DNA of 64,000 nt from JAIEPM01 sp964546815 (GCA_964546815.1 CAZJLR010000012.1:1-64000); one strand, 5' to 3'; counted from the first letter of the stretch, positions 43,401-51,363 are shown. Translations and numbers: made by a program. The notes: generated from the sequence alone by a model not told the origin.

Positions 43401-45806
43401 TATAAATGATGAGCCGCCGGTATAACTTGCTGAATTAATTTGGATGGCACCGCCGTCGCCGTTGCTGCCACCGGTGGCTGTGATTGTAGCGCCGCTGCAA
43501 TTAATATTTCCTACTGCGTTTAATGCAAGGCTGAGTGAGCCCTGTCCTGTGCCCGATCCATTTGCCGAAATAGTTGCATTTTGCAAATTGATATCGCTAG
43601 CAGAACTTAGTGTAACCAGTCCACCTGTACCGTTTGCAGTTGCGTTTGAAGAGTCGAGTTTTCCTGTTACTGTAAGTGTTGATGGGTCGCCTGGATTTCC
43701 TACTGTAGAAAGTGAAATTTGCGTACCATTGCCAGCTTGTGCTTTTGCGTTGATACCACCTTCGAAGTAGTTTAATGGACCAGTGTTGCTGACACTGACA
43801 GAACCACCATCGGTGGCAGCACTGTTGCTGATGTAGAGTGCGCCGCCAACTCCGTTGGCTACATTAAGACCAGCTAGTTGTCCGGCTGAAGCGCTGACAA
43901 TGCCACCGGCACCTACAACTGCATCGTTCATGATTCCAGTGCCGACAGACAAATTGCGATTTGCTGCAACTGTCACCATGCCGCCTACTGTGCCGTTACT
44001 CGCGTTGTTTATGCCCTGTTGGACATTGATGTCTCTATTTGCAAAAGCTGTGATGTTGCCTCCATTTCCCTGGAAGCTGGTCATGTTCAAGTCGCCGTTA
44101 CTTGCATGGATGTATGAACTTGTGCCTGCGCCCAAGCCATCGAGTGCGGTGCTCAACACGCCTGTGGTGATGCCGCCAGACCCATGACCCAGTGCCTGGG
44201 GTCCGTCGAATATATGAATGGTATATGATCCGGTTGGGACTCCGGTTGTGAGCACACCTGATGCCATCACAATCTCTGCGCCAGGCGTGCTGATGCTGCC
44301 CATGTTGATGCCGTTGTATGCGCCAACTGATACTGACGGTTGTCCGGCCTGACCAGCTGGTGGCACCTGTCCAGAAGCACCAGTGGTAATTATGCTGCTC
44401 GAACCAAGATCAACAGATCCAAATTGCGAAACCAGGAAAATGTGTCCGCCTGGTCCGCCTGCTTTGGATGAATCAAGAACTGCTGAACCGCCGGCAAGTG
44501 TCAAGTTTTGGTTTGCAATTAAGTTGATGTCTCCCCCGTTGGAAGAGATATGAACTCCAGGAATAACAATAGACCCTGTTTCGGATATAAGTCTGATTTC
44601 GCCTGAGTTAGTACCGATAGAAGTAACGCCGGTTAAATCGATGCCCTTGCCGGCATCAATATATATTCCTGTCTGCGACAGGATGGATGTGGCGCCCTGG
44701 CTGAGAACACTGCCTGGAGTCGTGAGTTGTATGTTTGCGACGTCTGTCACACCTGTGAAAATAATATCGCCGTCGTTGTTTGTAGTTTCGGGGTCGCCGC
44801 CGACAAGTATGTCGCCCAGCAAAAGTGTGCCAGTGTTGCAGAGGATGTAGGCGTTCTCTGCAGTGACGTTCAGTGTGCCGCTCAGGCTGTTTACGCTAAT
44901 TGAAGCGAGTCCGGCTTTTCCTGCGTTTACGCTCAGTGCTTTTGTGAGATAGTCTCCGCCCAGAATTTGAATATTCAAAATGTCTGCGAGATTTTGTGTG
45001 CCGACATTCATGACACCATTAGGTGCACTGAATGTGCCACCAATTGCATTTATCGCCAGATTGCTGGTCATAGCGGCTACGTTGATGTTAGCCAATGCCG
45101 AACTCATGACGCCCTGGTTGAGCAGCACATTGCTTGTGATGTTGAGGTTGCCGTTGAGCGCAGACATCACTGGCGAGACTGCGTTTGCTCCTGTGGACAT
45201 TACGTTGGCTACTACCGGTGCAGTCATCGACAATGAACCGGCGCTGGTGATATTGCCCGCATTGTAGATTCCGGTGTTGGCGATAAGTACCAAATTTAGA
45301 TTTGATATCGCGTTTGAATATCCAGTCGGTATCAATGTGCTGATGCTTGCGCCAAGGGCATTGAAAATCGACCCGCTGCTGTTGATAGTTGCAGTGTGAA
45401 TATTTGGATTTGTCGAAATCAAAATCAGGTTGCTTGTGTTTACAAAATTGCCGGTGATTGCATAAACACCATTTTGAAAACTGCCGATATCGATAACTGT
45501 TTGGGTCGGATTAACAACACCTGCCAGGTTGGCTGCCACTGCAGCTGTGATGATGCTTGACGAACTCGGCACTGACGGTGCACTGACTGTCGAAGCCACA
45601 GTCGAATTGGAAGTTTGTACGTTGTGACCAAGTGCTGTCGGAGCCGATTGAGTCGCTTGTTGGACTGGTGTCAACGGCTGCCCGTGCACTGACGTGCTGC
45701 CAGCCAGCGCAAGCAGTGAAGGCAAAGCTATAACTTTGCTGAGAGCCAACCATCGTCCAGACTTTTTCAATCTGCCAAAAGAACTGAGAGACGACTTTGC
45801 AGTCAT
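37401..45806 (-). CDS. Giant repetitive adhesin-like secreted protein with C-terminal FecR-like domain
   Basis: 2801 residues. N-terminal signal about 1-43 ('LPSLLALAGSTSVHG'). Residues ~90-2560 are a long run of short beta-strands with repeats of the type 'GNGGSVTLSS', 'ISLNGSLTANSLRI' and 'GNINLSG', rich in Gly, Asn, Ser, Thr and Val, as in filamentous-haemagglutinin or autotransporter beta-helices. Residues ~2650-2735 look like a FecR domain ('GEMLVNAFRDTELSTSNGKV', 'GAGQKLLIGQD'), then a short helical tail. There is no classic TPS domain, beta-barrel, LPXTG or dockerin. Likely a cell-surface fibre; the FecR-like end may bind the wall or a partner. It leads the run into three prepilin-like genes, on one strand. 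Confidence 0.85.
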   Translation of the reverse strand: MTAKSSLSSFGRLKKSGRWLALSKVIALPSLLALAGSTSVHGQPLTPVQQATQSAPTALGHNVQTSNSTVASTVSAPSVPSSSSIITAAVAANLAGVVNPTQTVIDIGSFQNGVYAITGNFVNTSNLILISTNPNIHTATINSSGSIFNALGASISTLIPTGYSNAISNLNLVLIANTGIYNAGNITSAGSLSMTAPVVANVMSTGANAVSPVMSALNGNLNITSNVLLNQGVMSSALANINVAAMTSNLAINAIGGTFSAPNGVMNVGTQNLADILNIQILGGDYLTKALSVNAGKAGLASISVNSLSGTLNVTAENAYILCNTGTLLLGDILVGGDPETTNNDGDIIFTGVTDVANIQLTTPGSVLSQGATSILSQTGIYIDAGKGIDLTGVTSIGTNSGEIRLISETGSIVIPGVHISSNGGDINLIANQNLTLAGGSAVLDSSKAGGPGGHIFLVSQFGSVDLGSSSIITTGASGQVPPAGQAGQPSVSVGAYNGINMGSISTPGAEIVMASGVLTTGVPTGSYTIHIFDGPQALGHGSGGITTGVLSTALDGLGAGTSSYIHASNGDLNMTSFQGNGGNITAFANRDINVQQGINNASNGTVGGMVTVAANRNLSVGTGIMNDAVVGAGGIVSASAGQLAGLNVANGVGGALYISNSAATDGGSVSVSNTGPLNYFEGGINAKAQAGNGTQISLSTVGNPGDPSTLTVTGKLDSSNATANGTGGLVTLSSASDINLQNATISANGSGTGQGSLSLALNAVGNINCSGATITATGGSNGDGGAIQINSASYTGGSSFILNANGNGTGQGGSVSISLSNSGAFNNGDLSITAQGSNGGSVFLNSNADLTVSNAVFNVNPNTSGNGGSVTLSSTNGNLTVLGDIHADGLGTGNGGSINLTSGGGSYNVGGGGPQLFARGGATSGSGGQIRVSAGNNINVAQDAVMNVAVQGSSGAGGVIALSAGNAGNGGGVTVNGALDASAVGSGRGGTISIQAASGSAAGSGYVNLNSNLNVNGGASAGSGGTVNINLLGDTSTTAGVLNVNANITADGGQGARGGRITLNAAGDFQTIKVGSSSVPVTLEAKGNGVAGRGGQITFQTFGQNGDIQISNSNLIASSTGGSSTDKGGQVSLSTFNGNINLSGSNIDASSNSGGGGTVSVNAGQFGGTGAISLDGSINADAGGTANGGSITLNQSSVSAMQIGALQSGGAAGTGVISANGLGGAGGSLTLNNTPGSDLNVSINESISLRGSNVDNMGTLSASSTANVNLSGAGTVVASLNGSGISYSANFSGNGTTLGVAQLSSTAGNVTVKATANNGALVFGNNANLSATGGAVEIGAPSIQFRGSSSISMDNAGVLKVNSGNQTNSLNLDFAPGSVVTFNVSQGASLRPGSIAIGPNGNGGLNLTGSGSVNFNGGTVSLSSSNAAINLGAGLSLSSDTLDTTQNVGMELIATNGDINLNSTISARQLNVSTISSGNINQGSQINSPTVVLSVQGNSSINQIGSGSIGIGTLILSAQTGNIGSAANPIEANVLEVQVNGGGSAYINNASSVDVKTSTVAGTFQLTNDGDVALESNITAGNLNITANNGSISIFNAVSGSSGVNLAASGAGTDIDVAAGVQVSSTAGNIIFSTDKFVLDGSVLASGAGAQVSINSSNDLNLSGLSGTITANGGGNSLINLSGSNSVTFASSYTLNAGPSGTAQVQTSNNGATGVVLAANSKLTAAGGSQLNIFSNALSFGTGSSMSLSNAKVGVSVQSIAGSALTIGVAGLSNVSISSAGGAVQFIAGLGGALNFSNQGAGVGSISVSGGNLVTVSTSADTSLNNVNLNSNGNISVAVNGGNLNLNGNLTSSQANGVIVLQDPNGITINGNGVVGFTAGLSGSVFVEALSAGANLQFNGNTQFNAGASGTVTFSSLNAVVFGAGATPTINGGSNITVNAPQIVFGSQSHLNATGASSITLNGSTAAGLDIVVPASGSATVSTNGGSQILITASSGAPIVFDQAAAGSGSTLNLSGASATVSTSNANVTINSGVVLHSDNNVNVLTPGGSLVNNGQIQTPGSTTTIQAAGNLVIDKNVSALSLIIQTTANNGNITLSADVNVVGSLLVSANGSGNIIQTKGLLTADSITLMSQSGKIGSENGRIQVKANELNVSTTNSAYVQSKGAICVESFDAGKGFNLKSDGTISVMGDGSKVTINTNAIFNAGVHGTVQITAANLVQLAANTSVRVEDSALSISAANITMGNGSKFSSASNLTVNGDVSGGNYKLVSREGNLTLNGSLTGNNVVLRTRDDGNISLNGNLTANSLRIDADGKGNITQSSGRISAANLELRSDSGNIGSASKALMVGGGHLEASTWGKGIVNISSDGNLVLEDSSSGGSFTLNTSGSLTIGDVATRNGSMTLSGTAAMLVEKNANILVNQGNLTIQNTDGRNGSIEIGKNASLIALADRAPLGNVTIAVGDIPSNPVKGTKPGDVSVVQLFGGKAYFGTNGITAAGKNNSINAVGADVIFSTGSRAKSAITLDGNVFILADPPAAASGEAISNFSSVVTSSAAVQAPVANVVFSSPAIANPGNVFSNQVSVNGQGNYKQAIESTANQNELKPIACVSSASNANLHIGGISRNVVERNVVERHSFSSIYSNDSNYESTSSSVSLKRGEMLVNAFRDTELSTSNGKVKIEAGACALVKSNGHGVEVFNLCEKHWGNMKVTVGGKEFAIGAGQKLLIGQDSKVAVRNEKSHQLSNNTVKIAEFPLMSLVQNSDVLAKLIRSEAKEDRQLSARLFKMAACLSVVTSSHGAFHN
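37909..37938. repeat. 15-bp tandem duplication in the adhesin gene
   Basis: Two 15-bp units (CGCTCGACCACATTG and CGTTCGACCACATTG, one mismatch) encode a doubled 'NVVER' just before the FecR-like domain. In frame, so it only adds five residues; a possible site of length variation. Confidence 0.85.
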
Positions 45807-45963
45807 AGTGAAGCACCTGCCTTAGGGGGGATTTCCAATGTCTTCGGATCGCTCCAAAGGCACATGGAGGGCTGGATGCGCCAACAACTAGGAATGTTGT
45901 GGTTCAAACGCAACTGACGGGGACAGGTCCTATATACCCAGAAATATCTGAAAATAAATCTCG

Positions 45964-45983
45964 TCTACACGTTTCTGTGTAGA
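45964..45983 (-). promoter_or_regulatory. Hairpin in adhesin leader
   Basis: TCTACAC and GTGTAGA form a perfect 7-bp stem with a 6-base loop, 158 bases before the adhesin start. Possible part of a structured 5' leader. Confidence 0.45.
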
Positions 45984-46049
45984 TTTAATGAGGAGAAGAA
46001 ATGACTCGTTTGAGGAACAAATTCTGAAAAAAGTGTCCTTACGTGCCTC

Positions 46050-46125
46050 CCAATACAAACAGCGGTGTCAGAGCCCACCGCTGTTCGGCGCAAAGTAACA
46101 TGCGCCTACCCCCCAGTTGTATTGG
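46050..46125 (-). ncRNA. Three-way-junction RNA element, probably in the adhesin leader
   Basis: Three nested perfect stems in 76 bases: P1 CCAATACAA/TTGTATTGG (46050-46058 with 46117-46125), P2 AACAGCGGTG/CACCGCTGTT (46058-46067 with 46076-46085, 8-base loop) and P3 GGCGCA/TGCGCC (46087-46092 with 46101-46106, 8-base loop). A homopolymer strand (CCCCCC on plus, GGGGGG on minus, 46109-46114) is left unpaired at the junction. It lies ~110 bases after a minus-strand promoter and 244 bases before the adhesin ATG. It does not match riboswitch consensus I know (c-di-GMP, lysine, fluoride, TPP). The plus-strand orientation toward lysC cannot be excluded. Confidence 0.55.
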
Positions 46126-46234
46126 CCGTTCATTTGAGCTTGAGTGCGCAATGCCGCTCCGAATCGTTCTAAATTAGCGCTCCCCCCAGAGCACTTAGTC
46201 GGAATAATTCGTCGCTCAACATGTCTGACCAAGA

Positions 46235-46263
46235 TATATACTTCCCCTAGCAGAACTATTCAA
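46235..46263 (-). promoter_or_regulatory. Sigma-70-type promoter reading toward the adhesin
   Basis: On the minus strand, TTGAAT (46258-46263) and TATATA (46235-46240) are separated by exactly 17 bases. Transcription would begin near 46228, giving a long structured leader for the giant adhesin gene. Confidence 0.55.
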
Positions 46264-46501
46264 AACCTTATATTCGATTAATTTATTTCCCGTTTTGTAA
46301 AAACATCTTCGGCGTACTCAGCCACTGCTAGCCGCTCCCTCGCCCCACGTCGCACGGGTGTCAGGCAGCGCCCAGCTGCCAGATGAGAAACGCATTAGGT
46401 TATATTAGCCAAGCCTGGCTGTTTACAGCCTCCAGTCAAGTTATCATGATACGTTTTGTTGGCTGAATAAGCAGCGCTCTGCGCTCTCCTGGACAATTAA
46501 T

Positions 46502-47782
46502 ATGGCGCGATTAGTTCAAAAATTTGGTGGTAGCTCCGTTCGGGATGCAAAGCATATCCAGCGCGTAGCCAGAATTGTGGCAGACGCCTATAGAGAGGGC
46601 AAAGAACTCGTTGTTGTCGTTTCGGCGATGGGTGACACCACCGACCAACTCATCGAGCTGGCCGGGCAAGTGAGCAGCAACCCCGACCCACGCGAACTAG
46701 ATGTTTTGTTGGGTACTGGCGAGCAAATTTCTATTGCCATGCTCGCAATGGCGCTACAAAGTTTGGGTCTCAAAGCAAGATCATTCACTGGCCCGCAAGC
46801 CGGAATTTTGACTGACGATACAAACGGTTTTGCCAGAATCAAAACTGTGCATCCAAGTCGCATCGAAAGCTCACTACGTCGTGGCGAGATCGCTGTGGTA
46901 GCCGGATTTCAGGGCATGACACGCAGTAGCGAATTGACCACGCTCGGACGCGGTGGGTCTGACACCACTGCCGTGGCACTTGCTGCTGCACTAAGCGCAG
47001 ACTGCTGTGACATATACACCGATGTTGATGGCATCTACACGACAGACCCGCGCACCGTCGGTAATGCTCGCAAATTGAGAGCCATCTCCTACGAAGAAAT
47101 GCTTGCCTTAGCATCTGCCGGTGCTCAGGTACTAAACGCAAGATCAGTTGAACTGGCAATGAAAAACAAAGTGCCGGTTCGTCTGCGTTCGACCTTTGAA
47201 CCTACTGACACCGGTACACTTGTGACATCAAGTGAGTTGGCTCCGGAATATCAAGTTTGTGGTGTCGCTTGTGATAACGATCGAATTTCAATCAACATTC
47301 ATTTGGGACAGGACTTCAGCGTAGCCGGCAATTTAGCCGATGAAATGCACGGCGCTAAGACTCTTAGCTTGATAGAGCGATTAGAACATATCGGAGTGTC
47401 CGCCAGCAGCATATTCAAAAAGACAGATGAGTCGAAAAATGTCTGCCAGATCGATTTTACATGCGAAAAACGAATCGCCAGAGACGTGCAAAATTTACTG
47501 CGCAATTCGCTTGTCGAGTTTCCTTGCAGCCAGTTTAAGGTTGATGCCGGTATTGCCAGAATTTCTGTTATCGGCAATGCAGTGCATACAGATATTCAAT
47601 TGCAAAATGATTTGCTCAGCACTTTGACAAATGCCGAAATCCCCGTCAGTATGCTAAGTGCTGACAAGCTTTGTATTTCGGCAATCGTACCTGAGCAACA
47701 CAAAGATACAGCCATAAGAAAAGTGCACGCGCGCTTTTGCCAGGAAACCCGGAGTCCAGACTTAGTTTCAGTAAGTATTTGA
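46502..47782 (+). CDS. lysC: Aspartate kinase
   Basis: 426 residues. Phosphorylates aspartate, first step to lysine, threonine, methionine and diaminopimelate. N-terminal 'LVQKFGGSSVRDAKHIQR', catalytic 'TTLGRGGSDTTAVALAAAL' and 'YTDVDGIYTTDPR' are all present; two ACT domains follow (about 265-420) with 'SVIGNAV'-like allosteric motif. Length normal. Starts the plus-strand run lysC - coiled-coil protein - TPR-like protein - CBU_0592-like. Confidence 0.96.
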   Translation: MARLVQKFGGSSVRDAKHIQRVARIVADAYREGKELVVVVSAMGDTTDQLIELAGQVSSNPDPRELDVLLGTGEQISIAMLAMALQSLGLKARSFTGPQAGILTDDTNGFARIKTVHPSRIESSLRRGEIAVVAGFQGMTRSSELTTLGRGGSDTTAVALAAALSADCCDIYTDVDGIYTTDPRTVGNARKLRAISYEEMLALASAGAQVLNARSVELAMKNKVPVRLRSTFEPTDTGTLVTSSELAPEYQVCGVACDNDRISINIHLGQDFSVAGNLADEMHGAKTLSLIERLEHIGVSASSIFKKTDESKNVCQIDFTCEKRIARDVQNLLRNSLVEFPCSQFKVDAGIARISVIGNAVHTDIQLQNDLLSTLTNAEIPVSMLSADKLCISAIVPEQHKDTAIRKVHARFCQETRSPDLVSVSI

Positions 47783-47791
47783 GGAAGAACA

Positions 47792-48175
47792 ATGACATCG
47801 TCGCCATTCGGCAATTTATTCGACAAGCTAAAAACGCACACCAAGCAAGCCACCGACCAGATGAAACTGGCTGGTAAAATTGCCGGTCTTAAAGTTGAGC
47901 GTAGTACCCAGAAGGCCGAACGCGAGCGTTTGCTGAAAGAAATCGGCAGCAAGACTTATTCGATTTTCAATAAAACGAAAGCACTAGAAAGTCAGACACT
48001 CGAAGAAGAAATTATCAATGAATTGCGTCATATCGAGCGCATCGACAAACGCATGGAAGAAATTGAAGAAGAAATACAAGCATTGCAAGCAGAACTGATG
48101 CAGCATGGTGGAAAAGATGTCGTCGATGCAGACGATGTCGATGAAGCTGATGAATCAGACGATAAGAAGGACTAA
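47792..48175 (+). CDS. Small coiled-coil protein
   Basis: 127 residues, 9 bp after lysC, with GAGGAAG ahead of the ATG. Highly charged helix with heptad-like pattern between about 45 and 110 ('ERIDKRMEEIEEEIQALQAE') and an acidic Asp/Glu tail. No enzymatic motif; not recognised. Confidence 0.7.
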   Translation: MTSSPFGNLFDKLKTHTKQATDQMKLAGKIAGLKVERSTQKAERERLLKEIGSKTYSIFNKTKALESQTLEEEIINELRHIERIDKRMEEIEEEIQALQAELMQHGGKDVVDADDVDEADESDDKKD

Positions 48176-48188
48176 GGAGGAAACGCAG

Positions 48189-48863
48189 ATGACCAAAACT
48201 ACATTATGGGCTCTTGCTCTATCGATAGCGTTGCCGGGAATCATGCCACTAAATGTAATGGCTGACGTTACTTCCCCTTCAATCAAAGACCAGGGCAAAC
48301 GCTATACAAACGAAAAGCCTCTGACTTCATACTACGGCACAGGCAGCTCGGGCCGCCTCGTCGAAGCATCAGAACTCAGAATGGTAGTCGATGACATGAT
48401 TGCCGCCGGTGAATTCGAAAAAGCTATTCCAAAAGCCAAGAAAGCAGTGCAGTTAGATCCCGCCGATCCTGCTGGTCACCTTTATCTTGCACGCGCTTTG
48501 ACTCAGAAATTCTACCAATCAAAGGGAGAAATTGATGAGAAGCTGCTTGCCGAATGTGTACGCGAATGGGAAATCATCAGACGTCACGATGCCGACCCAA
48601 CCGAACAATGGGAAGCAGGAAATCAAAGCAAAAAGCTAGTCAAAATTGCCAAGGCGCTTGAAAAAGATAAATTGCGCAAAGAAAAAGAGAGAATCAGAGA
48701 GAAAGAAGAAGACAGCAAGTCTGATGCAATTGCAGCCGGCAAAAACGGCTCAGCTACCACAGTTGCAGAAACAACTGTCAGCGGAAAAGTCGCTGATGCT
48801 GATGCAAAAAAGAGCACAGATAAAGCTCCAATTGCCTGGAAAAGAAAAATATTTGGCTTGTAA
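48189..48863 (+). CDS. Secreted TPR-like protein
   Basis: 224 residues from the ATG at 48189, which follows a near-perfect AAGGAGG; a longer frame from 48105 overlaps the previous gene and lacks this site. Signal peptide to about 24 ('LWALALSIALPGIMPLNVMA'). A TPR-like pair of helices ('GEFEKAIPKAKKAVQLDPAD') is followed by a long Lys/Glu helix (about 150-180). Unknown role. Confidence 0.78.
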   Translation: MTKTTLWALALSIALPGIMPLNVMADVTSPSIKDQGKRYTNEKPLTSYYGTGSSGRLVEASELRMVVDDMIAAGEFEKAIPKAKKAVQLDPADPAGHLYLARALTQKFYQSKGEIDEKLLAECVREWEIIRRHDADPTEQWEAGNQSKKLVKIAKALEKDKLRKEKERIREKEEDSKSDAIAAGKNGSATTVAETTVSGKVADADAKKSTDKAPIAWKRKIFGL

Positions 48864-48874
48864 TAAGCACTGAT

Positions 48875-49141
48875 ATGGATCTTTCAACCGTAATCGGATC
48901 TGGCGGAGTAGGCCTCCTCCTTCTAGCTTATTTCATGCAAGTATTCGGATTACTCAAGCAAAATTCGTTTGCTTATGTCCTGCTTAATTTGATTGGGTCT
49001 GCCCTCTCATGTTATGCGTCAATGCTTATTCACTACATTCCATTTGTAGTGCTTGAAGCCTTGTGGTGCATTGTCGCCTTTCTCTCATTACTGCGACTCG
49101 GCGGCACCAAAAATGGTGTGTCACCAGGTGCCGGACACTAA
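48875..49141 (+). CDS. CBU_0592-like small membrane protein
   Basis: 88 residues with three hydrophobic helices; 'GVGLLLLAYFMQVFGLLKQN' and 'AYVLLNLIGSALSCYASML' match the small conserved CBU_0592-type membrane family. Function unknown. Its end overlaps the convergent LipM-like gene by 21 bp. Confidence 0.75.
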   Translation: MDLSTVIGSGGVGLLLLAYFMQVFGLLKQNSFAYVLLNLIGSALSCYASMLIHYIPFVVLEALWCIVAFLSLLRLGGTKNGVSPGAGH

Positions 49142-49900
49142 GTAGTTTTCTTTGAGTTGATTTGCAACTTGCATCTCTTCCTGGCTGAGTGGACTGGCCT
49201 CTAGTTCGACATCATAAGCAGCTTCAAATCCGGCTTTTAGTGCCTGATTGAGTTCTTCAATGGTCAATGTTTTTCCCAAAATGTCGAAGAGGTTTGCATG
49301 CCGTTCGACATTCCCAGTTTTGCTTTCATTGCCACCTAAGAGTTCTGCCACCAACCCCTGTTCTAAATTCAGTGGAATAGACCCGTGCTGTAAAACTGCT
49401 CCACGACGGCGAAGCTGGGCGCTGCCGGCTAGTTTTCTTCCCTTGTGATGAAGGTCGGCGTTTGTGGTGGCAAGAAAGCAATCGGCTAAATGGCGATATG
49501 CTGCTTCGGCTGACCCTAGTTCTGCATTAAGTCCAAGAATTGAAAATGCCTGCTGCAGTCCACAACAAATTTGCTTGTAAGCTGCGTTGACTCCACGCTC
49601 AAGAAAGCCATATTGGCCCACGCCGATTTCTGCACCGACAAAAGCATAAGTAAGGTCTTTATAGTGCAAAACTGCTCTGCCACCACTTGGCCGTCTGACT
49701 AAGTCGAAGCCCCGCCTTTGAATATTTTCGATGCTTTCATCTGAAAGTTTTTGGCTAAGTCCGATACTCATGCATGCAGGGCTAAATCCGTACAATCGCA
49801 AGACCGGCGGCATCTTTTCAGCACGTTCGAGCAGCATGGTATCAATCGCCATGTTCAACGCGCCGTCATATTCAGCAAATGGTATAAAACGCCAGACCAA
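49121..49900 (-). CDS. lipM: LipM-like octanoyltransferase / lipoate-protein ligase family
   Basis: 259 residues from a TTG, 9 bp after the upstream stop codon. Biotin/lipoate ligase fold: 'RRPSGGRAVLHYKDLTYAFV' and 'GRKLAGSAQLRRRGAVLQHG'. A Cys in 'HLADCFLATTNADL' is positioned like the catalytic Cys of LipM, which moves octanoate from acyl carrier protein to lipoyl-domain proteins such as GcvH. Fits with a glycine cleavage system (gcvPA in this window). Could instead be an LplA-type ligase. Confidence 0.8.
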   Translation of the reverse strand: MVWRFIPFAEYDGALNMAIDTMLLERAEKMPPVLRLYGFSPACMSIGLSQKLSDESIENIQRRGFDLVRRPSGGRAVLHYKDLTYAFVGAEIGVGQYGFLERGVNAAYKQICCGLQQAFSILGLNAELGSAEAAYRHLADCFLATTNADLHHKGRKLAGSAQLRRRGAVLQHGSIPLNLEQGLVAELLGGNESKTGNVERHANLFDILGKTLTIEELNQALKAGFEAAYDVELEASPLSQEEMQVANQLKENYLVSGTW

Positions 49901-49909
49901 TTTCTGTTT

Positions 49910-51253
49910 CTAGCTTTGTGCTAAGGAAAGGTTGGATTCGTTTGCCACTGCCGCTCTGATTACTGGTGGTACTTTTACTTCAGTTGAGCTGTATTGGATA
50001 GCCTGGTGAATTTTCTCTTCGGCAAGTTTTATCTGCTCTTCTGTGTCACCGTAAATGGTGGCAATCGTGTCGCCTTTCTTGAATTTTGACCCTACCTTGC
50101 CATTTAAAACAACACCGACTGCAAGGTTTATTGGATCTTCCTTCTTGCTGCGGCCTGCGCCCATCAGCTTGCATGCTTCTGCTACTGTTTTACCGTTGAG
50201 CTGCGAAATCCATTTTTCGCCGTCACCAGTAATTTTGACTTCGTGTTTTATTTTCGCCTGAGGCATCAAAGTATAGTCTTCGATAACCGCTGGGTTGCCA
50301 CCCTGTCTCTTGATCAATTCTCTAAATTTCTCAAGCGCCTTGCCAGAGCTGATGATTTTTTCCAGTTCTTTTCTGGCGGCTTCTTTGTTGCTTGATTTGC
50401 CGGCTTGCACCATTGCCATGGCACCAAGTGAGAAGCAGAGTTCTTGCAAGTCAGAAGGTCCATTTCCTTTCAGAGTTTCAATCGCTTCGATGACTTCCAG
50501 AGTGTGGCCGACTGCCATGCCCAGCGGCTGTTCCATATCTGTGACTACGGCGGTTACTGGTCGCTTTAAGCGTATTCCGACTTCGACCATAGTTTTTGCA
50601 AGCTCGACTGCTTTTTCTTCTGTGTCCATGAAAGCGCCGCTGCCGCATTTTACGTCGAGAATAATGAGATTGGCTCCTGATGCAATTTTCTTGCACACGA
50701 CAGAGGCTGCAATCAATGGAATTGATTCTACTGTTCCGGTGACGTCGCGCAATGCGTACATAAGCCCATCTGCGGGAGCAAGGTCGCTGGTTTGCCCGCC
50801 GACTGCTTCGCCTATTTCTTTGACCTGTCGAATGAAGTCGTCTGTTGCCAATCTAACGTTGAATCCTGGAATTGCTTCAAGCTTATCGAGCGTGCCGCCA
50901 GTGTGACCCAGACCTCTGCCCGAGAGCTTTGCCATCGGGATGCCGGCTGCTGCCAACATGGGCACGAAAACCAGTGTTGTTTTGTCGCCAACGCCGCCGG
51001 TGCTGTGCTTATCACCCACCACAGGCCCTATCTCGGACAGGTCGAGCATTTCGCCAGACCTTGCCATGGCGTCTGTGAGAAACGCTGTTTCGTCCATTGT
51101 CATGCCACGCCAGCAAACGGCCATCAACCAGGCCGACAATTGGTAATCTCTGTAAGTGGCTGGGTCGACCACTGTTTTGATAAGGAAGTCTATTTCTTCT
51201 TTGCTGTGTTCCTGACCCTGGCGCTTCTTGATGATGAGATCAACCATTCTCAT
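49910..51253 (-). CDS. pdp: Pyrimidine-nucleoside phosphorylase
   Basis: 447 residues. Splits uridine/thymidine with phosphate in nucleoside salvage. Signature 'SGRGLGHTGGTLDKLEAIPG', phosphate-binding 'DKHSTGGVGDKTTL' and 'LDVKCGSGAFMDTEEKA' are intact; the C-terminal domain ends in ~20 extra residues. GGAAGG lies eight bases before the ATG. Choice between pdp and deoA (thymidine-specific) cannot be made securely. Confidence 0.93.
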   Translation of the reverse strand: MRMVDLIIKKRQGQEHSKEEIDFLIKTVVDPATYRDYQLSAWLMAVCWRGMTMDETAFLTDAMARSGEMLDLSEIGPVVGDKHSTGGVGDKTTLVFVPMLAAAGIPMAKLSGRGLGHTGGTLDKLEAIPGFNVRLATDDFIRQVKEIGEAVGGQTSDLAPADGLMYALRDVTGTVESIPLIAASVVCKKIASGANLIILDVKCGSGAFMDTEEKAVELAKTMVEVGIRLKRPVTAVVTDMEQPLGMAVGHTLEVIEAIETLKGNGPSDLQELCFSLGAMAMVQAGKSSNKEAARKELEKIISSGKALEKFRELIKRQGGNPAVIEDYTLMPQAKIKHEVKITGDGEKWISQLNGKTVAEACKLMGAGRSKKEDPINLAVGVVLNGKVGSKFKKGDTIATIYGDTEEQIKLAEEKIHQAIQYSSTEVKVPPVIRAAVANESNLSLAQS

Positions 51254-51363
51254 GGCAATAACCTTCCTTTGCTGGTGGAAGTGAAATTATAGGCGCTTTC
51301 AGTCAGACAAAAGGTCTTTCAGTCCGAAAATTCAGGAAATTGATTGCCCGTGAGCCTGGGCTC

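Larger units (their letters stand above)
45807..46501. other. 695-bp gap between the adhesin and lysC: regulatory region
   Basis: The gap holds a minus-strand promoter (46235-46263), a three-way-junction RNA element (46050-46125) and a further hairpin (45964-45983), listed separately; all lie in what would be the ~420-base leader of the adhesin mRNA. On the plus strand, a 7-codon frame with AGGAGAAGAA before its ATG occurs near 46001 but is too short to call. No lysine riboswitch is recognisable ahead of lysC. Confidence 0.6.

Noticed and set aside
39856..44187. Several 75-155-codon plus-strand ORFs inside the adhesin gene
   Set aside because: They are antisense shadows of the repetitive Gly/Asn/Ser coding sequence, giving Pro/Leu/Ala-rich products without starts or ribosome sites.
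46264..46501. Lysine riboswitch ahead of lysC
   Set aside because: No five-stem junction or conserved core recognisable in the 240 bases before lysC.
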